A stretch of 64,000 nt of DNA from Desmodesmus armatus (Eukaryota; Chlorophyta; Chlorophyceae; Sphaeropleales; Scenedesmaceae). The notes beneath the pieces were generated by a model, which had not been told where the DNA came from, did not search any database, and worked only from the letters and a program-made list of their open reading frames with translations. The position numbers were made by a program, and so were the translations under genes. Each line of letters starts with the position of its first letter. Within the stretch, counting starts at the first letter, position 1. Below, piece after piece: positions 34,037 to 47,295 of the stretch. The stretch is taken from positions 620,001-684,000 of the forward strand of contig VIIQ02000592.1 in assembly GCA_007449985.2 (NCBI GenBank), written 5' to 3'.

Positions 34037-35620
34037 TGACACAGTGCATGCACTACTGGCCAGCAGATGCTGCGCAGCAGGCGGCAGGGGTGACACACCT
34101 GCCGCGGGGTCTTCGCATGGTGTGGTGGGGGTGTTGGGTGTGTTGGCGGGGGGGGGGGGGGGAACAGATGCTGCGCAGCGGGCAGCAGGGGTGACGCATC
34201 CTGAGCGCCGTCTGCATTACCACATGTTGACTACGCTGCAGGTGTGTGGCCCCATGCAGCTGCTGCACGAACATGCTGGTACCGGTGTCTTTTAGTACCA
34301 AAATTGGTACCGGGTTGTCGTTTTTTCCATCTGCAACAGTGTTAGTTGTGCTGCCAGGCTTCAGCGCAGACTGGCAGATGGGGTGTACAACATTGCAGGG
34401 GAGCATAAGCTGATCCTGCACACCAAATGCAGCAGGTGTTTGAAGTGTGCGAGACGTGCAAACTAGTCCTGCACTTTGACCACCTCTTGCAGTGGCGTGT
34501 GCAGCGCAAGTTGACATGTTCGCAATTGCAAATGCTTGCTGCTGTGAACAGGTGCCAGTGGGTGTGGCAAGTCACCTGCAGCTGCAACTGTGGGAGGGAG
34601 GGTGTGTGTGTTTTGGGTGGGGTGAGCATGTGTTAACACGTGAGTTGGAACCAGTAGATGTGTGTGTGTGCGGTGGGTTGGGCGGCAGCAGATTGCTATG
34701 CAGAATGCAGCAGGGGTGATGCACCTGCAGCGCCGCTCATGATCATCACACATGCCGGCTTTGCTGCAGGTGTGTGGTCCCCTGCAGCTGCTGCATGGAC
34801 ATGCTGCTGCTGGTGTCTTTCAGTACAAAGATTGTTACCGAGTGGTCCCCCCCCCTATCTGTAACAATGCGGGTGGTGCTGCCAGGCTTTGGCCTTCTGG
34901 CAGATGGGGTGACAAACATTGCTGGGGGGGGGGGGCAGAAGCTGATCAGCTGCAGCTGTTCATGATTTTACACACTGAATGCAGCAGGTGTTTGAAGCTC
35001 GCGGGCTGTAGATCAGCTCCTGCACTTCAATCAGCTCCTGCTGTGATTTGTGACGTGCAAGTTGACATGCCCAAATTTGCAATCGCTTGCTGCATTGAAC
35101 ATGTGCCACCGGGTGTGGCAGATCGTCAGCAGCGGCACAGTGCATGCACTGCTGGCCAGCAGATGCTGCACAGCAGGCAGCAGGGGCGACGCACCTCCTG
35201 TGTGTGTGGAGAAGGGGTGGGGGGGGGGGCAGCAGATGCGCGCAGCGGGCAGCAGGGGTGGCGCACCTTGAGCGCCGTCTGCATTACCACGTGTTGAGTG
35301 TGCTGCAGGTGTGTGGTCCCCTGCAGCTGCTGCATGCTGTTACCTGTGTCTTGTAGGGTCAGGATTGTTACCAAGTTGTTGTTTTTTCTATGTGCTGCCA
35401 GGCTTCAGCCTTTTAGCAGATGGGGTGTACAATATTGCAGGGGAGCATAAGCTGATCCTGCACACCAAATGCAGCAGGTGTTTGAAGTGTGTGAGACGTG
35501 CAAACAACTCCTGCACTTTGACCACCTCTTCTAGTGACGTTTGCAGCGCCGGTTGACATGCTTACACGTGCTATTGCAGTGTACGTCAGGTCGGGTGCAG
35601 ATGGGTGTCTGTGTTTGGGG
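34037..35620. repeat. Satellite-like tandem array, period about 530-540 bp, three units
   Basis: The marker GGTGTGTGG followed by CCC and CTGCAGCTGCTGC occurs at 34241, 34770 and 35309. Each is followed by CAGCAGGTGTTTGAAG-type and AGTTGACATG-type segments at similar spacing, and preceded by GCGCAGCGGGCAGCAGGGG. The copies are clearly diverged. I find no conserved open frame across them. Confidence 0.8.
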
Positions 35621-38600
35621 GGGGCTGTTGCATATTACAGGGGAGCTTACAGGCCTCAGCAGCAGCAGCAGCGGCGGCGGCAATTGCTTGCAAGGTTGAC
35701 TCCTCACGCCTTGCCTGTTGCATCTGTTAGAAGCTTGCCGTGTTCATGACACGAGCTGCCTTTTAGCAGCTGCAACCAGGCAAGGCTTACACGCTCAAGC
35801 TGAACCATGGTCCAGCCTGGCTGGAACTGGGAGGCTTGGCGGCACCAGCTGCCCACCTGCTGCCCACCACAGCACACAATGCAGCAGCAGCAGCATGCTT
35901 CACTCAATCAGCTACGCGCATGGGAAATTGCAGCAGCACTTGCACCTTCAGGTCCAAGCCCATGGCATGCGCACTACTGCCGGTGCAACAGAGGGTCGAG
36001 AGCTGTGGTTGCAGGCTCGGCTGAGTCGCCCAAGCACGCTGAGTGGGGGGAGCCTCAGCGGTGCCTGCAGCCACAGCCGCTGACTCTCAGCTTTGAGCCT
36101 CATGTCAGACACCACGATGCCAACCAGTTCAGCAGGTGTTGGCGCTTGCAGCGTGCTGCAGGTGTGCATAGTTGTGCCAGGCCATTTCAGGCCAGTTCAA
36201 CAGCAGTGTGAGGGGGGGGGAGGTGTAGGTGGTGTAGGTGGTGGTGTGGAAGGGGGGAGGTGAGGGGTTAAGGTTGTGCCTGCACTCAGATGGGGGGTTG
36301 CGCGCGTAAGTCAGGAGTTGTGGGTGCAAGTTACTCATCATCCCTCCCTTGCCCGTGCTGTGTCCCCTGCACTGCTTTGACTGCCATGCTGCTGAGCCCT
36401 TACTGATGCCACTGCTGTTGTTCCTGCTCCAAATTTGATTGCACGTGTGTGCTGCACGCAGGTGCAATGATATGGAGGTTTCTGGTGCGGCTTGCAGCCG
36501 CTCCCACCAGTGGCAGCTTCTGGACGGGTCTCATATATAAAGGAGGGAAGGGGAGATGGAATATATGAACGCGTAGTACGCGTTGTGCACTAGGCTGTTA
36601 CAGTGAGGTGAGCTTAGGGGAGTGGGCTGACATGATTCCACAGCGTCTGTACTCCCAAGTGGAAGAACCTAATGGGGTGGGAGGGAGGGGCCCCATATGC
36701 AGTTGCTTGCTGCAGGTAACAGTGCACACCAGCATTGACTGGCCCACACCCCCTCCATGCCCTCGGGCTGGAGGGGTCAGGTAGGGGGTGTGGTAGTCTA
36801 GCATGCTATACATGCACACCCCTCCAGCCTTAAAGTGGCCCCAGTGGTTCGCCATAGGCGTAGTTACTTACTTTCTTACTTGACTGGCCACCATTTTGAA
36901 AGAGTGTGGGGCACTATTGATGTACAATTTCAGTGCTGGGCTGGGGAGGGAGGCGGGGCTGGTGGCCTATAGCCAGTCACTGGCGCTGCCTTTGGGAGTG
37001 GGTCCATACAAGTATCACTAGTTGTAGTGGTGTGTGGGTGTGATGAGAGGGGTGGTGGGTGGCAGACACAGCTGCAGCACCTGCACCTGCAGCTGGGCAG
37101 ATCAGTGCACCAACGGTGGCTGCAAGGTGCATGGCTGTACGCAAGCTGTGCCCCTTGCAGCCACCTACAGTGTTCCGGCCACCCCATGCCTATGACCCCC
37201 CCCCTACAGCTACATACGGAATCATCGCCGTTCCATCCTAGCCTTTCAGGTGCAACAGCTGGTGCAGGCATGGCATTCCTGAGCTGTTGCTGAACCTCAG
37301 CCCCGTCCCCAGCAGTACATGCATGTGATGGGGTGGAGCTTTTGAAGCCAGCTCAAGGTGTGTATGCCTGCATCAGCTCACAACCTATTCCTCAAGCACA
37401 GGGCTGCATGTGCCATGTGCACAAGGGAGGCAGGGTGGTACCGTTGTTAGTGCTGTTTGCTGAGGTACTAGGGTATGGAAGGCGGTTGGCCAGTTCTGTT
37501 ACAGGCAGCCTCAAGTTGCAGGTTCCCACAGGTAGACAGGACGATGGCCTGACATGTCAATCCAGTAGCCCCCTTGCACCTTGTGTTGGTGCAGTCATGC
37601 AGATGGTATGTGCCGGTGCCTGCATTCAGCGTCCCCCAGGCTTCCTCTACTCGGGTAGTTGCAACAGGATTACTGGGGCATATACTGGAGTAGAAGTCCT
37701 CTTGGGGGTCGCCTGCACGCCTGCAAGGTAGACATCACCAGGCCATGCCCCCACACCCCCCCCCCTGTCAGTCCAGCACTGCCTTTCCCTTGCAGTTTAT
37801 CTCGCAAGGCAGCCGTGGAGGTGATAGGCATGGTGTGCATCAGGCATGATGCATTACTGTATCTGCAGGTTCTCAGGCCACCCCGCCGTCAGGTTGTGCC
37901 CACGCGGGTAGCACTGCAGGGTGGCACGCTGATGTGGAGGCCCCCTTAGCAAGACAGACAGGACCAGATCCCCCCCCACACACACACACACACAATGCCC
38001 TGAGCATTGGGTGAGCATTTGCCCAACTTCCAGCAGCATAAGCTGCGGATGCTTCGAGCTCAAGGGAGGCAGAGCCCCAGGTGGGATAGAACCGGCTCTA
38101 TGTGAGGCGTCTCCTGCCCATCTGCGCCTACCTGTACCTATGGCATCGTGGCAAGGTTTTTGGGGGGGGGGGTGTCTGAATGCCATCTGGTAGTCTTTTG
38201 AGAATAAATCCCCTATTCTGCTGAAAATGCACCTGCACACCATCCTGGTGCCTACATGTTATATGTTTCTGTTGGCAGGGGCTGCGCCATCCAGATTGAA
38301 GGTCCCCTACGCTTGTCTAGTAGGGGGGAAGCATAATCACTTTGGGCAAATACCAACCTGTTGGTAGCCCGCCACGTTGGTGTGTTTTTGAGGGGATGGG
38401 GGGGGGGGCTTGTCATGTCTGCCACTTTTGCTGCAGGTCTGCTCAAGGCTGACCATCTACCCAAGGTGTAACAATTCGGAGACTCATAGGGTACTGCCCA
38501 GTGGTGGAGCATTTTTTTGTTACACCCCTCACCCCTCATTATAAAAAGTACAACTCAGACGGCCGCCTAATCTATGGGTGTCTCTGCCGCTGCTGCTGAT
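35621..38600. other. Repeat-field DNA without a supported gene
   Basis: This stretch contains a copy of the GCAGCTGCAACCAGGCAAGGC module (about 35763) and of the CAGCCACAGCC module (about 36069). One plus-strand piece, about 37797-37949, follows a TTGCAG and reads LSRKAAVEVIGMVCIRHD to a stop; it could be an orphan terminal exon but has no partner or known domain. Confidence 0.4.
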
Positions 38601-38609
38601 CGCTTGTAC

Positions 38610-39300
38610 TGGTTCATAGTACAAGTGCTTGTACTGGTTCACCAGCACAAGTGCAGCCAGCAGTGCAGGGACAGATGCAAGGCAGCCAGCACAGCAGCAA
38701 GTTGGCCTGGTGAACATATGCAACGGGGCTCCAGATGGGGGGGGGGTGCCAGGGGGAGGGGGAGTGTTTAGACACGTGACTTACAATCAGCAGATGACTT
38801 TGTGTGTGTGTGTGGGGGGGGGGGGGATGGGGGGATGCAGCAGCACAATGATGCGCAGCATGTGAGGTTGCACGACAAGGCCGTGACTTCCTTGCAGTTG
38901 TATGTCCCCTTCGGCTGCTGCGTGCACGCGCTTATTAATGCGTGACACTGTTGCACAGGTCGACACCAGCGGTAATTACCACCAGTGGTGCAGGACCGAA
39001 TTGCTGAACTTTTGGCTTTGTTGCAGTTGTGTAGTCCCTGTAGCCGCTCCCTGCACATGTTGTTGGTGTCTCTCTTTTGTGCACCACAGTGTGATGTTTG
39101 CCGTGGGGCTTTCAGCCTGCTGGCAGGTTGGTGATGCACCGATGCCGTTGCAGGTGATGCATAGGCCGACGCTGCCCACTCAATGTAACGGGTGATCAAA
39201 CTGGGCAGTGGTTCTGATCCACTGCTGTGCTTTGAGCGCCTAATGCAGTGCTGTGTGCGGCGCAGGTTGACCCGCATGTAGGTGCATGCTGTAGTGAGAA
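38610..39300. repeat. Dispersed ~0.65-kb module, copy 1
   Basis: It shares order and sequence with 49850-50560 and 53160-53770: ACCAGCACAAG...GCAGCCAG, a G-rich stretch, TTGCAGTTGTGTAGTCCCTG..., GTGATGCATAGGCCGAC, and finally GCAGGTTGACCCGCATGTAG with GCGCATGCTG-like sequence. This copy is the most diverged. The 3' half also resembles the 34-35.6 kb satellite. Confidence 0.7.
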
Positions 39301-39446
39301 ATTTGTAATGACTGGGCTGTTGTGCCTGCAAGTAACCCACATGGACCCCCCCAACTCTGTTGTCTATTGACCTTCCAGGCCACCACAATGTCTCCCCATC
39401 CATATGTGAACGCCCCCCCCTCCCGCTTCACACTTGCGCCCGGCAG

Positions 39447-39456
39447 GCTCAGCAGT

Positions 39457-39489
<33 letters not shown>
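39447..39489. repeat. (CAG)n run, about 13 units
   Basis: An almost pure CAG/GCA run (AGCAGTAGCAGCAG...) within repeat-field DNA. The flanking frames are not recognisable proteins, so a coding role is not supported. Confidence 0.9.
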
Positions 39490-39490
<1 letters not shown>

Positions 39491-41129
39491 CACATGCATT
39501 TTGGTTAGGTACCGCCAGTGCTGCTGGTCTTGCGCATTCTTGCCTGGCTGCAACTGCTGGAAGGGGCTGCCTTGTTGTCCTCGGCGAGTCCCTCTCAGCC
39601 GCCACAGCCAGACGGCGCTCAACATGAACCAGTAGAACAAGATTGTGGAGGCTTGGTGGCCTACATGGTGTATCTGTTTCAGCAGCTGCAGCCAGGGGAC
39701 GCTCAACATGAACCAGCTAAATGTATTTCTTTGAAGGTCTCCAGGGGGACCAGGAGAAACGTAGGTGGAGTCGTCAAGCACGGTGGCGGCAGCATAAGGT
39801 ACATGTGGAGCTGCTGAGTGCCTGCAGATGCAGACCAAGGGGCGGTTGGGATGGAGTACATGGGCTGCACCCCTGGGGTTGGGCAGTGGTAGTGTGTTTT
39901 GGGGGGGGGGGGCACACGAACCTGCCGGTACCCACCACCGTGGCAATCTGTGCATCGTGTGTTGGAGTGACTGTTGGTTTTTCAAGTACGAACAGCAGCA
40001 GTGCTACTGAGCACGCCACGGTGCACCACAATAGGTGCAGGCTCACTGTCGTCAACAACGACGTTATCAGCCCCCCCACCCCCCACCCCGGCCCTGGGCT
40101 CCGCATTTTCAAGGTTCCTCTAGGCAGCATATATGTCTGACAGTAGTGACAGTCACTAGGCACGTGTCACTAGGCTAGTCACCTGCCGTGACCTGCTTGT
40201 AGTTTGGTAAGGTGTTTAGGTCAGCTAGGGCTTTGCGTGCTGGCAGTTTCTTGTGGACAACCTCTTGTTCAAGGTGCCTGTCCAAGTCACTCCTGAGCTG
40301 GAGGTTGTACACAGGAATCGGCCAGTACTGGGGCCCGGCAAGCTTCGTGTACATGGTGGTACTGGTTCTTCTTGTTGTACAACCATCTCACACTGAGTGG
40401 TGCCTCTGAGCTGCCAGATCAGTGCCAGTGGCAGACGTAGTGTACATGTGTTCATGCTGTGACGACATTTCAGGATCCACCAGAGGTGCGTTGGCCAAGG
40501 CTTCCCGCAGATTGCAACAAGTGATTAAATTGTTGATGCTGCATCACCAACTTGATGATACAGCGCCGGCAGTTTGACCATGTGTTGCAGTACCGCGTGC
40601 AGTGCAGGTTGCTTGCATGCAGGTGCAGGTGCATGCTGCAGTGAATGGTGCACAACAGCACTTTCCGACTGTGCAGGCTTGGCACTGTTGACACGGGTGC
40701 TTGATTCCTGCCACAAGCACGCGTGTCAACAGTGTCACCCTTGCACTCTGGGAGCACCTGCTGGCAGTGCCGGCGCTGCAGCTGGTGGATGGGCCTCCGA
40801 GGCGGTGTGATGCTTGGGGGAAAGGGGGTACAGCTCAACCCTAGTCCTCAAACCCTTAGGCCCTCCTAGCAGCTGCAGCCAGGCAAAGCTCAACGTCATC
40901 TGTAGGCTTCACGCGCTACTCACGCCACCACCATCTTGTGCCGTCATGGCACACATGTGATCAGGAGAATGGCAGCTGCATGCTTGATGAACGGCACACC
41001 AGCACTGGCATGCATTGCTGGTGCCATGTGTGCCGTGCGCACACACTCTTGTCTCCGCACCATACTAAATAGGTGCGCTCGGAGCGCACAGCTGAAGCTG
41101 CAGGCATTGTTGTGGTGTGCTTCCTTCCC

Positions 41130-44100
41130 AACAGGGGGGAAGGACAGCCTCAGCCATGCCTGCTGCCACAGCTATGGACTCTCGACTGTTAGGCCTAAGG
41201 TGGCTCTGTGTTTGTTTTGATTCCTGCTCTGTTTTCCTTTCATGAAGGAGAGGCTATTCCTTTGCTTGCTGCCGCCCACACGGTCATGCAACGTTATCAC
41301 CACAGCAGATGGTCAGTGGATGTGGCTGCAGACAGGGCTGGAAGGGGTTGCGCAATTCACCTGTGCAGCAACATCCAGCCATGCCTACAGCCACTGTCAC
41401 TGACCCTTGCTATGAGGTTTGTTCCAGCAGAGGCTTACCTGCTGCAGGCTTTCCAAGGTTGTGTCAGGCCAGACGGGTTCCCAACACTGTGCCAGGCCAG
41501 GCCGATGACCAGTAGCAGGGTTGGAATGGGTGGGGGGGGGGGGGGTTGTACTTCCAAGGGTAGTCTGCATGCTTTGTCAGAGAGTTGTGACTTCACGTTA
41601 CCAAATGCCCCTCTCTTGCCTTGTCCGTGTCTGCCTGCACTGCTGCTGCTTTTGCCGCTGCCTTTGTTGCTGTTTCTGCTGCTGCTGCTGCTGCTACTGG
41701 TTCCAGGTGCAGCACTGTGGAGATGTTGGGTGCAGGTTGCTGCTGCACCCACCAGCGGCGTTGCATGAGAGGTTCAGTTGAGTGCTTGCAGCTGCTGACT
41801 CTTGCAGCTGCTGACTGCATGCAGCTGCAGCCTGCAGCCTGAGGTGATGGCACCTCATGGTGAGCGAAGGGGACAGTTGGGGTGGTGGGGAAGGGAGGGG
41901 GCCAAGGGGTGACCTTTCAAGGGAGTGGGGAGATCCCTGACCCCAGGGGGGGGGGTCAGTCAAATTCTTTTGCAGGTACGTCTGCTACGGTCTGTATGTC
42001 TGTGGAGGCGCAGGAGGGGGGCCGGTCTTACGTTGCGCCACCTCCCCCTGCACTTTGTGGCTGAAACGCATCTGTGCAAATGATGTCTTGCCACAGTGCA
42101 TGTGGGGCGTGCATGGAGACTGAGCAGCGCGAGTGGAAAGGGGGGTTTCTGGGCCTGGGGGGGGGGTGCTGCAGTGACCTTGTGCGCATGCATGTGCTGC
42201 TGTAGGATGACACGCCCTCCCCCCCCCCTCCCCCTTCCCTCCCCCCTTCCCCTTCCTGCACTTCATGTTGTATGGGTGGCGTGTGGGGGCTGTGGGTACA
42301 TATTGATTGGGTTGCATGGAACAGTCCAATGCAGGGCAATTAGCAGGGACCACGCACCCGTGGACCAGCGCGCAGGGGGAGGGGGAACCTCCATGATAGT
42401 ATTTAGCGGGTTCCAACATAGTATTTAACAGGAACTGCTGCCTGCATTTCCTCAGCGCCCTTTTAATGGGGCCCCGTGTGTGTGTGTGTGTGGGGGGGGG
42501 GACCTGCACAAGATACATGGGGTTCATGAAGTGGCACCCACAGGCTGCAATGTGTGGTGGCTTGAGGAGCTCCGGAGCCTCGGCAGCTGCTCGGTCCACC
42601 ATCTGTTGCAACCACGTGTGCGCCACAAGTTAACCCATACATATGTGCATGCTCTGGTGAAGGCACGCAAGGGAGTGTAGCACCGTCTCAGCAAAGTGCA
42701 TGGGGCCCTGTGCAGTTATCTTGCCACCTGCAGCTGGTGGGCGGGTGTGGTGTGCTGTGGTGTGTTAGATCTAGAGCACAGGGAGTACTTGTGTGTGTGT
42801 GGGGGGGGTCTGGTCGTGCTGTTGGTACTACTAGTAGTGACACCGTCGATCTGGCTGCTGGGCATGACACCTTTCTGATATTGAACTTGCACAACAGCAG
42901 CTCTCCTGAGCACTGAGCAATGATTCGCCCATTCGCACTGCAACTGTACTCAGCAGATTTCTGCGCAATGCCGACCTGCACCTGCAGCATGTGACTGTGC
43001 CATCTTGGGTGTCTTGCCGTTTTAGGGACATACCTCCAAGGAATGGCAGGACTGCTGCCGGCTGTGGTCGATACTATGCATGTGGTACCAGTGTGTTGGG
43101 GGTCACCTGTATGGGCAGCACATGTAGTGCCTGTGCGTTCAGTGTGAGTGCACAAAGCCTTGCCTAGGCAGCGCTGCTGGAAACCCCTCTAGCAGCTGCA
43201 GCTAGGCAAGGCTGTGCAGGCTCAAGCTGACCAGGACTTACATCCTTTGGAGTATTTGGGGTTGCCAGGTGTCCCCCCTCATCCACAAATGGCAGCAACA
43301 TGTGCATGCTCGATCAACAGCAATATAATCTTGGCTTGTCAACAGCAACTTGGCTTGTAACAAGGCATGCCGAAGTGCATGCTGGCGCCCGCACGTCCAT
43401 ACGTGCCACGCACAAACGTGTCTCTGCACCAGAGAGCCGGTAAATGTGGCTGCAGGCACAGCTGCTGTCGTTCACCACCTCTTCAAGGAGGAGGACAGAC
43501 TCAGCCGTGCCTGCAGCCACAGCCATGCACTCTCAGCTGTGAGGGCATTGTACAGCTCTCTGTGTCCAATTACTGTGCATTCGGTTCTGTTTTGATCAGA
43601 AAGGGAGGCTGACCTTTTTTGTTGGTGCCTTCATGCCTGGGCACACACGGTCACGCGCATGCTTGTCTTGACAGCAGAGGGCCAGCATCGGTGACTACAG
43701 GCACGGCTGGAAGCTTCCAATGATGCCTCTTGAGTGTGACAGCTCCGGCCATGCCTGCAACCACTGCCACTAAGCCTGCAACCGCTCATTCGGCTGCTGA
43801 CACTTGTGAGGCCCATCGCTCAGGACAGGGCTAACTGCCGGGCATGTGCTGCTGCTTTCATTAATTTGCAGGTGGCCATTGTTCACCAGGACGGTGCAGT
43901 CCAGTCAGCGGCAGTGGGGTCCGAGAGGGGGAAGGGAGGCAGGGGAAGATGGTTGCTGTACTTTAGGGGTCAAGTTGCAAGCTTTGGTTAGAGTTCAAGG
44001 CTTCATGTTACCTGATATCCCTCCCTCGTTTGCTTTGATGCTTCCTGCGATGTCCTGCGTCCCATGCTAAGGGCATTCTTGTTGCTGCTGTGCGTATGCG

Positions 44101-45650
44101 TATGCGTGTACACACATGCATGTGTGCTGGCTCAGGTGCAGCGCTGAGGAGAGATATGGTGCAGCCAGTGCAGCAACCAGCGGCAGGCCCCAGGGTGGCT
44201 TCTACAATGGTGTGCATGCAGCTGTTCAGTACTGCAGTGGTGCATGCAGCTGCAGGTTAGGGCGCCTCATGGTGAGTGAAGGGAAGGGACAGTTGCGATG
44301 GGGGGAGGGGGGAGACGGGCAAGGGGCACCTTTTGAAGGCAGTGGGGAGATACCAAAAGGGGGGGGGTGCAGGGAAGTCTAATGAACGTTTTTACAGAGA
44401 CGTCTCATACAGTCTGTAGGTGCATGCAGGCACTGGAGCAGTGTCAGTATCATGTGCGCACCACTTTGTCCCTGCTGCTGGAATAGCAACTGTGCAAATG
44501 ATGTTGTACCACAGCCCACAATGGCAGGTGCATGGAGACCAAGCATTGCTTATGAGGGGGGGGGGGTCTGGGGCGGGAGGGGGGGGGGGAGGTGACTTTG
44601 TTGCTACTGTGACGTGCATGTGCGTGCATGTGCTGCTGTAGGATCATCCATCCATCCCTGCCTCCCCACTTCCTCTCCCTGCACTTTGTGTTGTATGTGT
44701 GGCATGTGGAAGCTGTAGGCACCTGATGAAGGAGGCTGTAGGGATGAGTCCAATGCAGGGGATTCAGCAGGGACCATGCCCCCTGTGGGCACGCCCTCCC
44801 CCCCCCCCCCCCGGGGGGGGACTTCCAACATAGTATGTAGTAGGTTATAACACCTGCTGGCTGCAATCTCTCAGCACCTTCTCAAGGGGCTCCTGGGGTT
44901 TTGACCTGCACACGATACATGGAGATCATCAAGTGGCGCCCTCAGGTTGCAATGTATGGTCCAAAGTACAGCTGCTCCGATTGGCAGCTGCACTTTCCAC
45001 ACCTGTTGCAGTCACATGTGCATAACAAGTTGACCCACATGGAGATGCATGCTGTAGTGGAGATCACACAAGGGAGGTTGCACTGACTCAGCCAAGTGCA
45101 TGGGGCACCGGTGCACTGCAATTTTCGTCCCCCCTGCGGCTGGCGGGGTGGGTGAGGTGGCGGCGGGGGGGGGGGGGGGTGGCACTGCTGGTAGTCACAC
45201 CGTGGTTCTGGCGGCGGGCATGACACTGGTGGGGTATATCCAAGGGTACCGGCTTGCACTGCAACAGCACTCCTGAGCACTTGCGGCTCATGCGGCAGTG
45301 TCTCCATTCATGTGCAATGCAGTATGATTGTGAACACTGACCAACCTGCAGCAGTTGGCTGCGTGGGTGTCCTGCCAGCTTGGGTAACATACCAGCTGCT
45401 GGGTGCAGTCAACACCATGGTACCAGTGTGTTGAAGGTCTGATGTTTTGGCAGCACAGCAGGCGCCTGCGTCCAGCATGAGAGCACAAGCCTTGCCTGTT
45501 GTTGCCGCTTGAATGCCCTAGCAGCAGCAGTCAGGCATGGCCGTGCTGGATCCAGCTGGACAGAGCGCTGGCGGCAGGCACAGCTGGGTGATCTTGCCTT
45601 GTCCCAGCAGGACAACACCAGTCATGCCTGTTCCTTCTGCCCCTGGCTGT
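41130..45650. repeat. 2.4-kb macro-tandem duplication, two full copies
   Basis: Landmarks recur in the same order about 2.35-2.42 kb apart: CAGCCATGCCTGC / CAGCCGTGCCTGC at 41150 and 43501; CTCATGGTGAG at 41857 and 44268; ACCTGCACA-GATACATGG at 42501 and 44903; GACACCGT/ACACCGT at 42838 and 45197; and GGTACCAGTGTGTTG at 43083 and 45419. The copies are diverged by many small indels. A third, shortened copy may follow to about 46150. No open frame is conserved between copies. Confidence 0.82.
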
Positions 45651-46242
45651 CTGTTAGACAGTGTGACACTTTGTGCTGCCTGACATGCTGTAGCTCCACT
45701 TCACTTCCAAGGTTCATGTATGCCCCCCCCCCTCCTGTGACCGCAGGAATTCGCAAAGGGCTGCTGAGATGGCAGCTTCCTATGTCTACTCACGAATCTA
45801 CGTAGGCTTGTAGCTACATGCCCACTGACTTGCTTACTCATTTGTTCAGGCAGTTTGGACGACAAGCAAGTTGCTCACCTACTTACTCGTTTAATTACTG
45901 TCCTCAGCACCTTCTCAGGGTGCCCCTGGTGGTGGGCCCGCAGGAATATGCTGGAGCAGAGGAGGGGTGGCCCTGGGGGGTACTGCATATGCATTGCACG
46001 GGTCTGTCGTGCGCATATGGGTGCAAAAGGTGGTTGGTGTGCGCATTGTTTGCACAGAGGCTGCACTCTGACCACCTCCTGCAGCCACCTGTGCATCACA
46101 TTTGCCCACATGCACTTGCTGCAGCTAACACACAAACGGCAGCCATGGTGATGGAGTCCCCAATGCCTGCACCCCGCTGTCTGGTGGACCACCCCACCTG
46201 CAGGTAGCATGGACCAGTGGCATCTATGCTACCAAGTGTTTG

Positions 46243-46267
46243 AGGCACCCTATACTATAGGGTGCCT
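46243..46267. repeat. Perfect 12-bp palindromic hairpin
   Basis: AGGCACCCTATA, one base, then TATAGGGTGCCT forms a perfect stem. Short direct repeats of GTGCCTAGTAGG follow immediately (46262-46288). The role is unknown. Confidence 0.85.
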
Positions 46268-46962
46268 AGTAGGTGCCTAGTAGGCGCCCAAACACTGTTG
46301 CCCATTCTTTCGTATCAGCAGGATACTCCTCCCCTCACAAACACACACACCTCTTTGTACCTTCAAATTACATGTGTGCTCAGCTCGGGGGTCCCATGCA
46401 TGCACTGGCCCCCCAAGAGCATTGGCTGCTTGTGGTGGGAAATGAGTCTGCTCGGGCAGCAGGGTGTACTGCCTGTTGAGGTGCAAACCCAGGGCTGTGC
46501 ACCCCTGCTGCCTCAGCAGACCCCTCGTCCCTGCAGAAGATCACCCTGTGCTGCATGTCTGTCCTGATGGTCTTCTACTGCTTGCTAGCCTGCCCCTTGA
46601 TCCCTTCACTCACCCCCCCCCCTCCCCCATGGGGCTGGCCAGCACCCCACCCTCCCCCAGCCCCTGTGGAGCTAGATAAGTTGTGAGTGATGCTTGCTGC
46701 ATGTGTGAATGCGTGTTGACGTGCGAAGGCTGCCCTCTGCTTTGTGTTTGCCCTGCTGCCACTTCTTGCGCACTACGTATCTTGAGCAGATATGGCAGCA
46801 GTGCTGCTTGCACTGGCAGGGGTGTGTGCCTTTGGGGGAGAGAAACTGGTGGGCCATCTTTGAATTAGGTGGGGGGACTGGTGGTGTGCCAATGGTATGC
46901 TTGAGCTTGAGCGCTCACAACATGAGCAGCAGGTGTGGGGGCTGTGCACCGTCCCATCAACT

Positions 46963-47037
46963 AGCTGGTGTAGCGGGAGTGACTGGTTTTCAGACCCAAA
47001 CAGGTACTGAGGACTCATCACTCCCGCTACACCAGCT
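46963..47037. repeat. Inverted repeat with perfect 20-bp arms
   Basis: AGCTGGTGTAGCGGGAGTGA near 46964-46983 is perfectly complementary to TCACTCCCGCTACACCAGCT near 47018-47037, with a loop of about 34 bp. The homologous position of the module copy at 48480-48520 lacks this symmetry, so the hairpin arose or was inserted in this copy only. Confidence 0.85.
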
Positions 47038-47295
47038 CAGACCAAGAACTGGAGCAGCGGGACGCAACCCCTCTTTTCCGGTGAAGGTCTCTGTACCCCC
47101 CCCCCCCACACACACACACATGCACCCCTCCACACATGCATTCACACATACCCGCCCGCACGCACCTTGGTACCGCCAACGCCAACCCACACATAACAAT
47201 GAAGGCGTGATCGTTACTGGCCCACAGCGAAACACGACGCGTTATGCCTCCTTATTGACGGCAATGTGTAGAATATAACAACAAAGATTATTTTA

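Noticed and set aside
34037..45650. Idea that the tandem repeats are a decayed multigene or retroelement family
   Set aside because: No frame, splice pattern or reverse-transcriptase/integrase motif is conserved between copies, so only a non-coding repeat label is supported.
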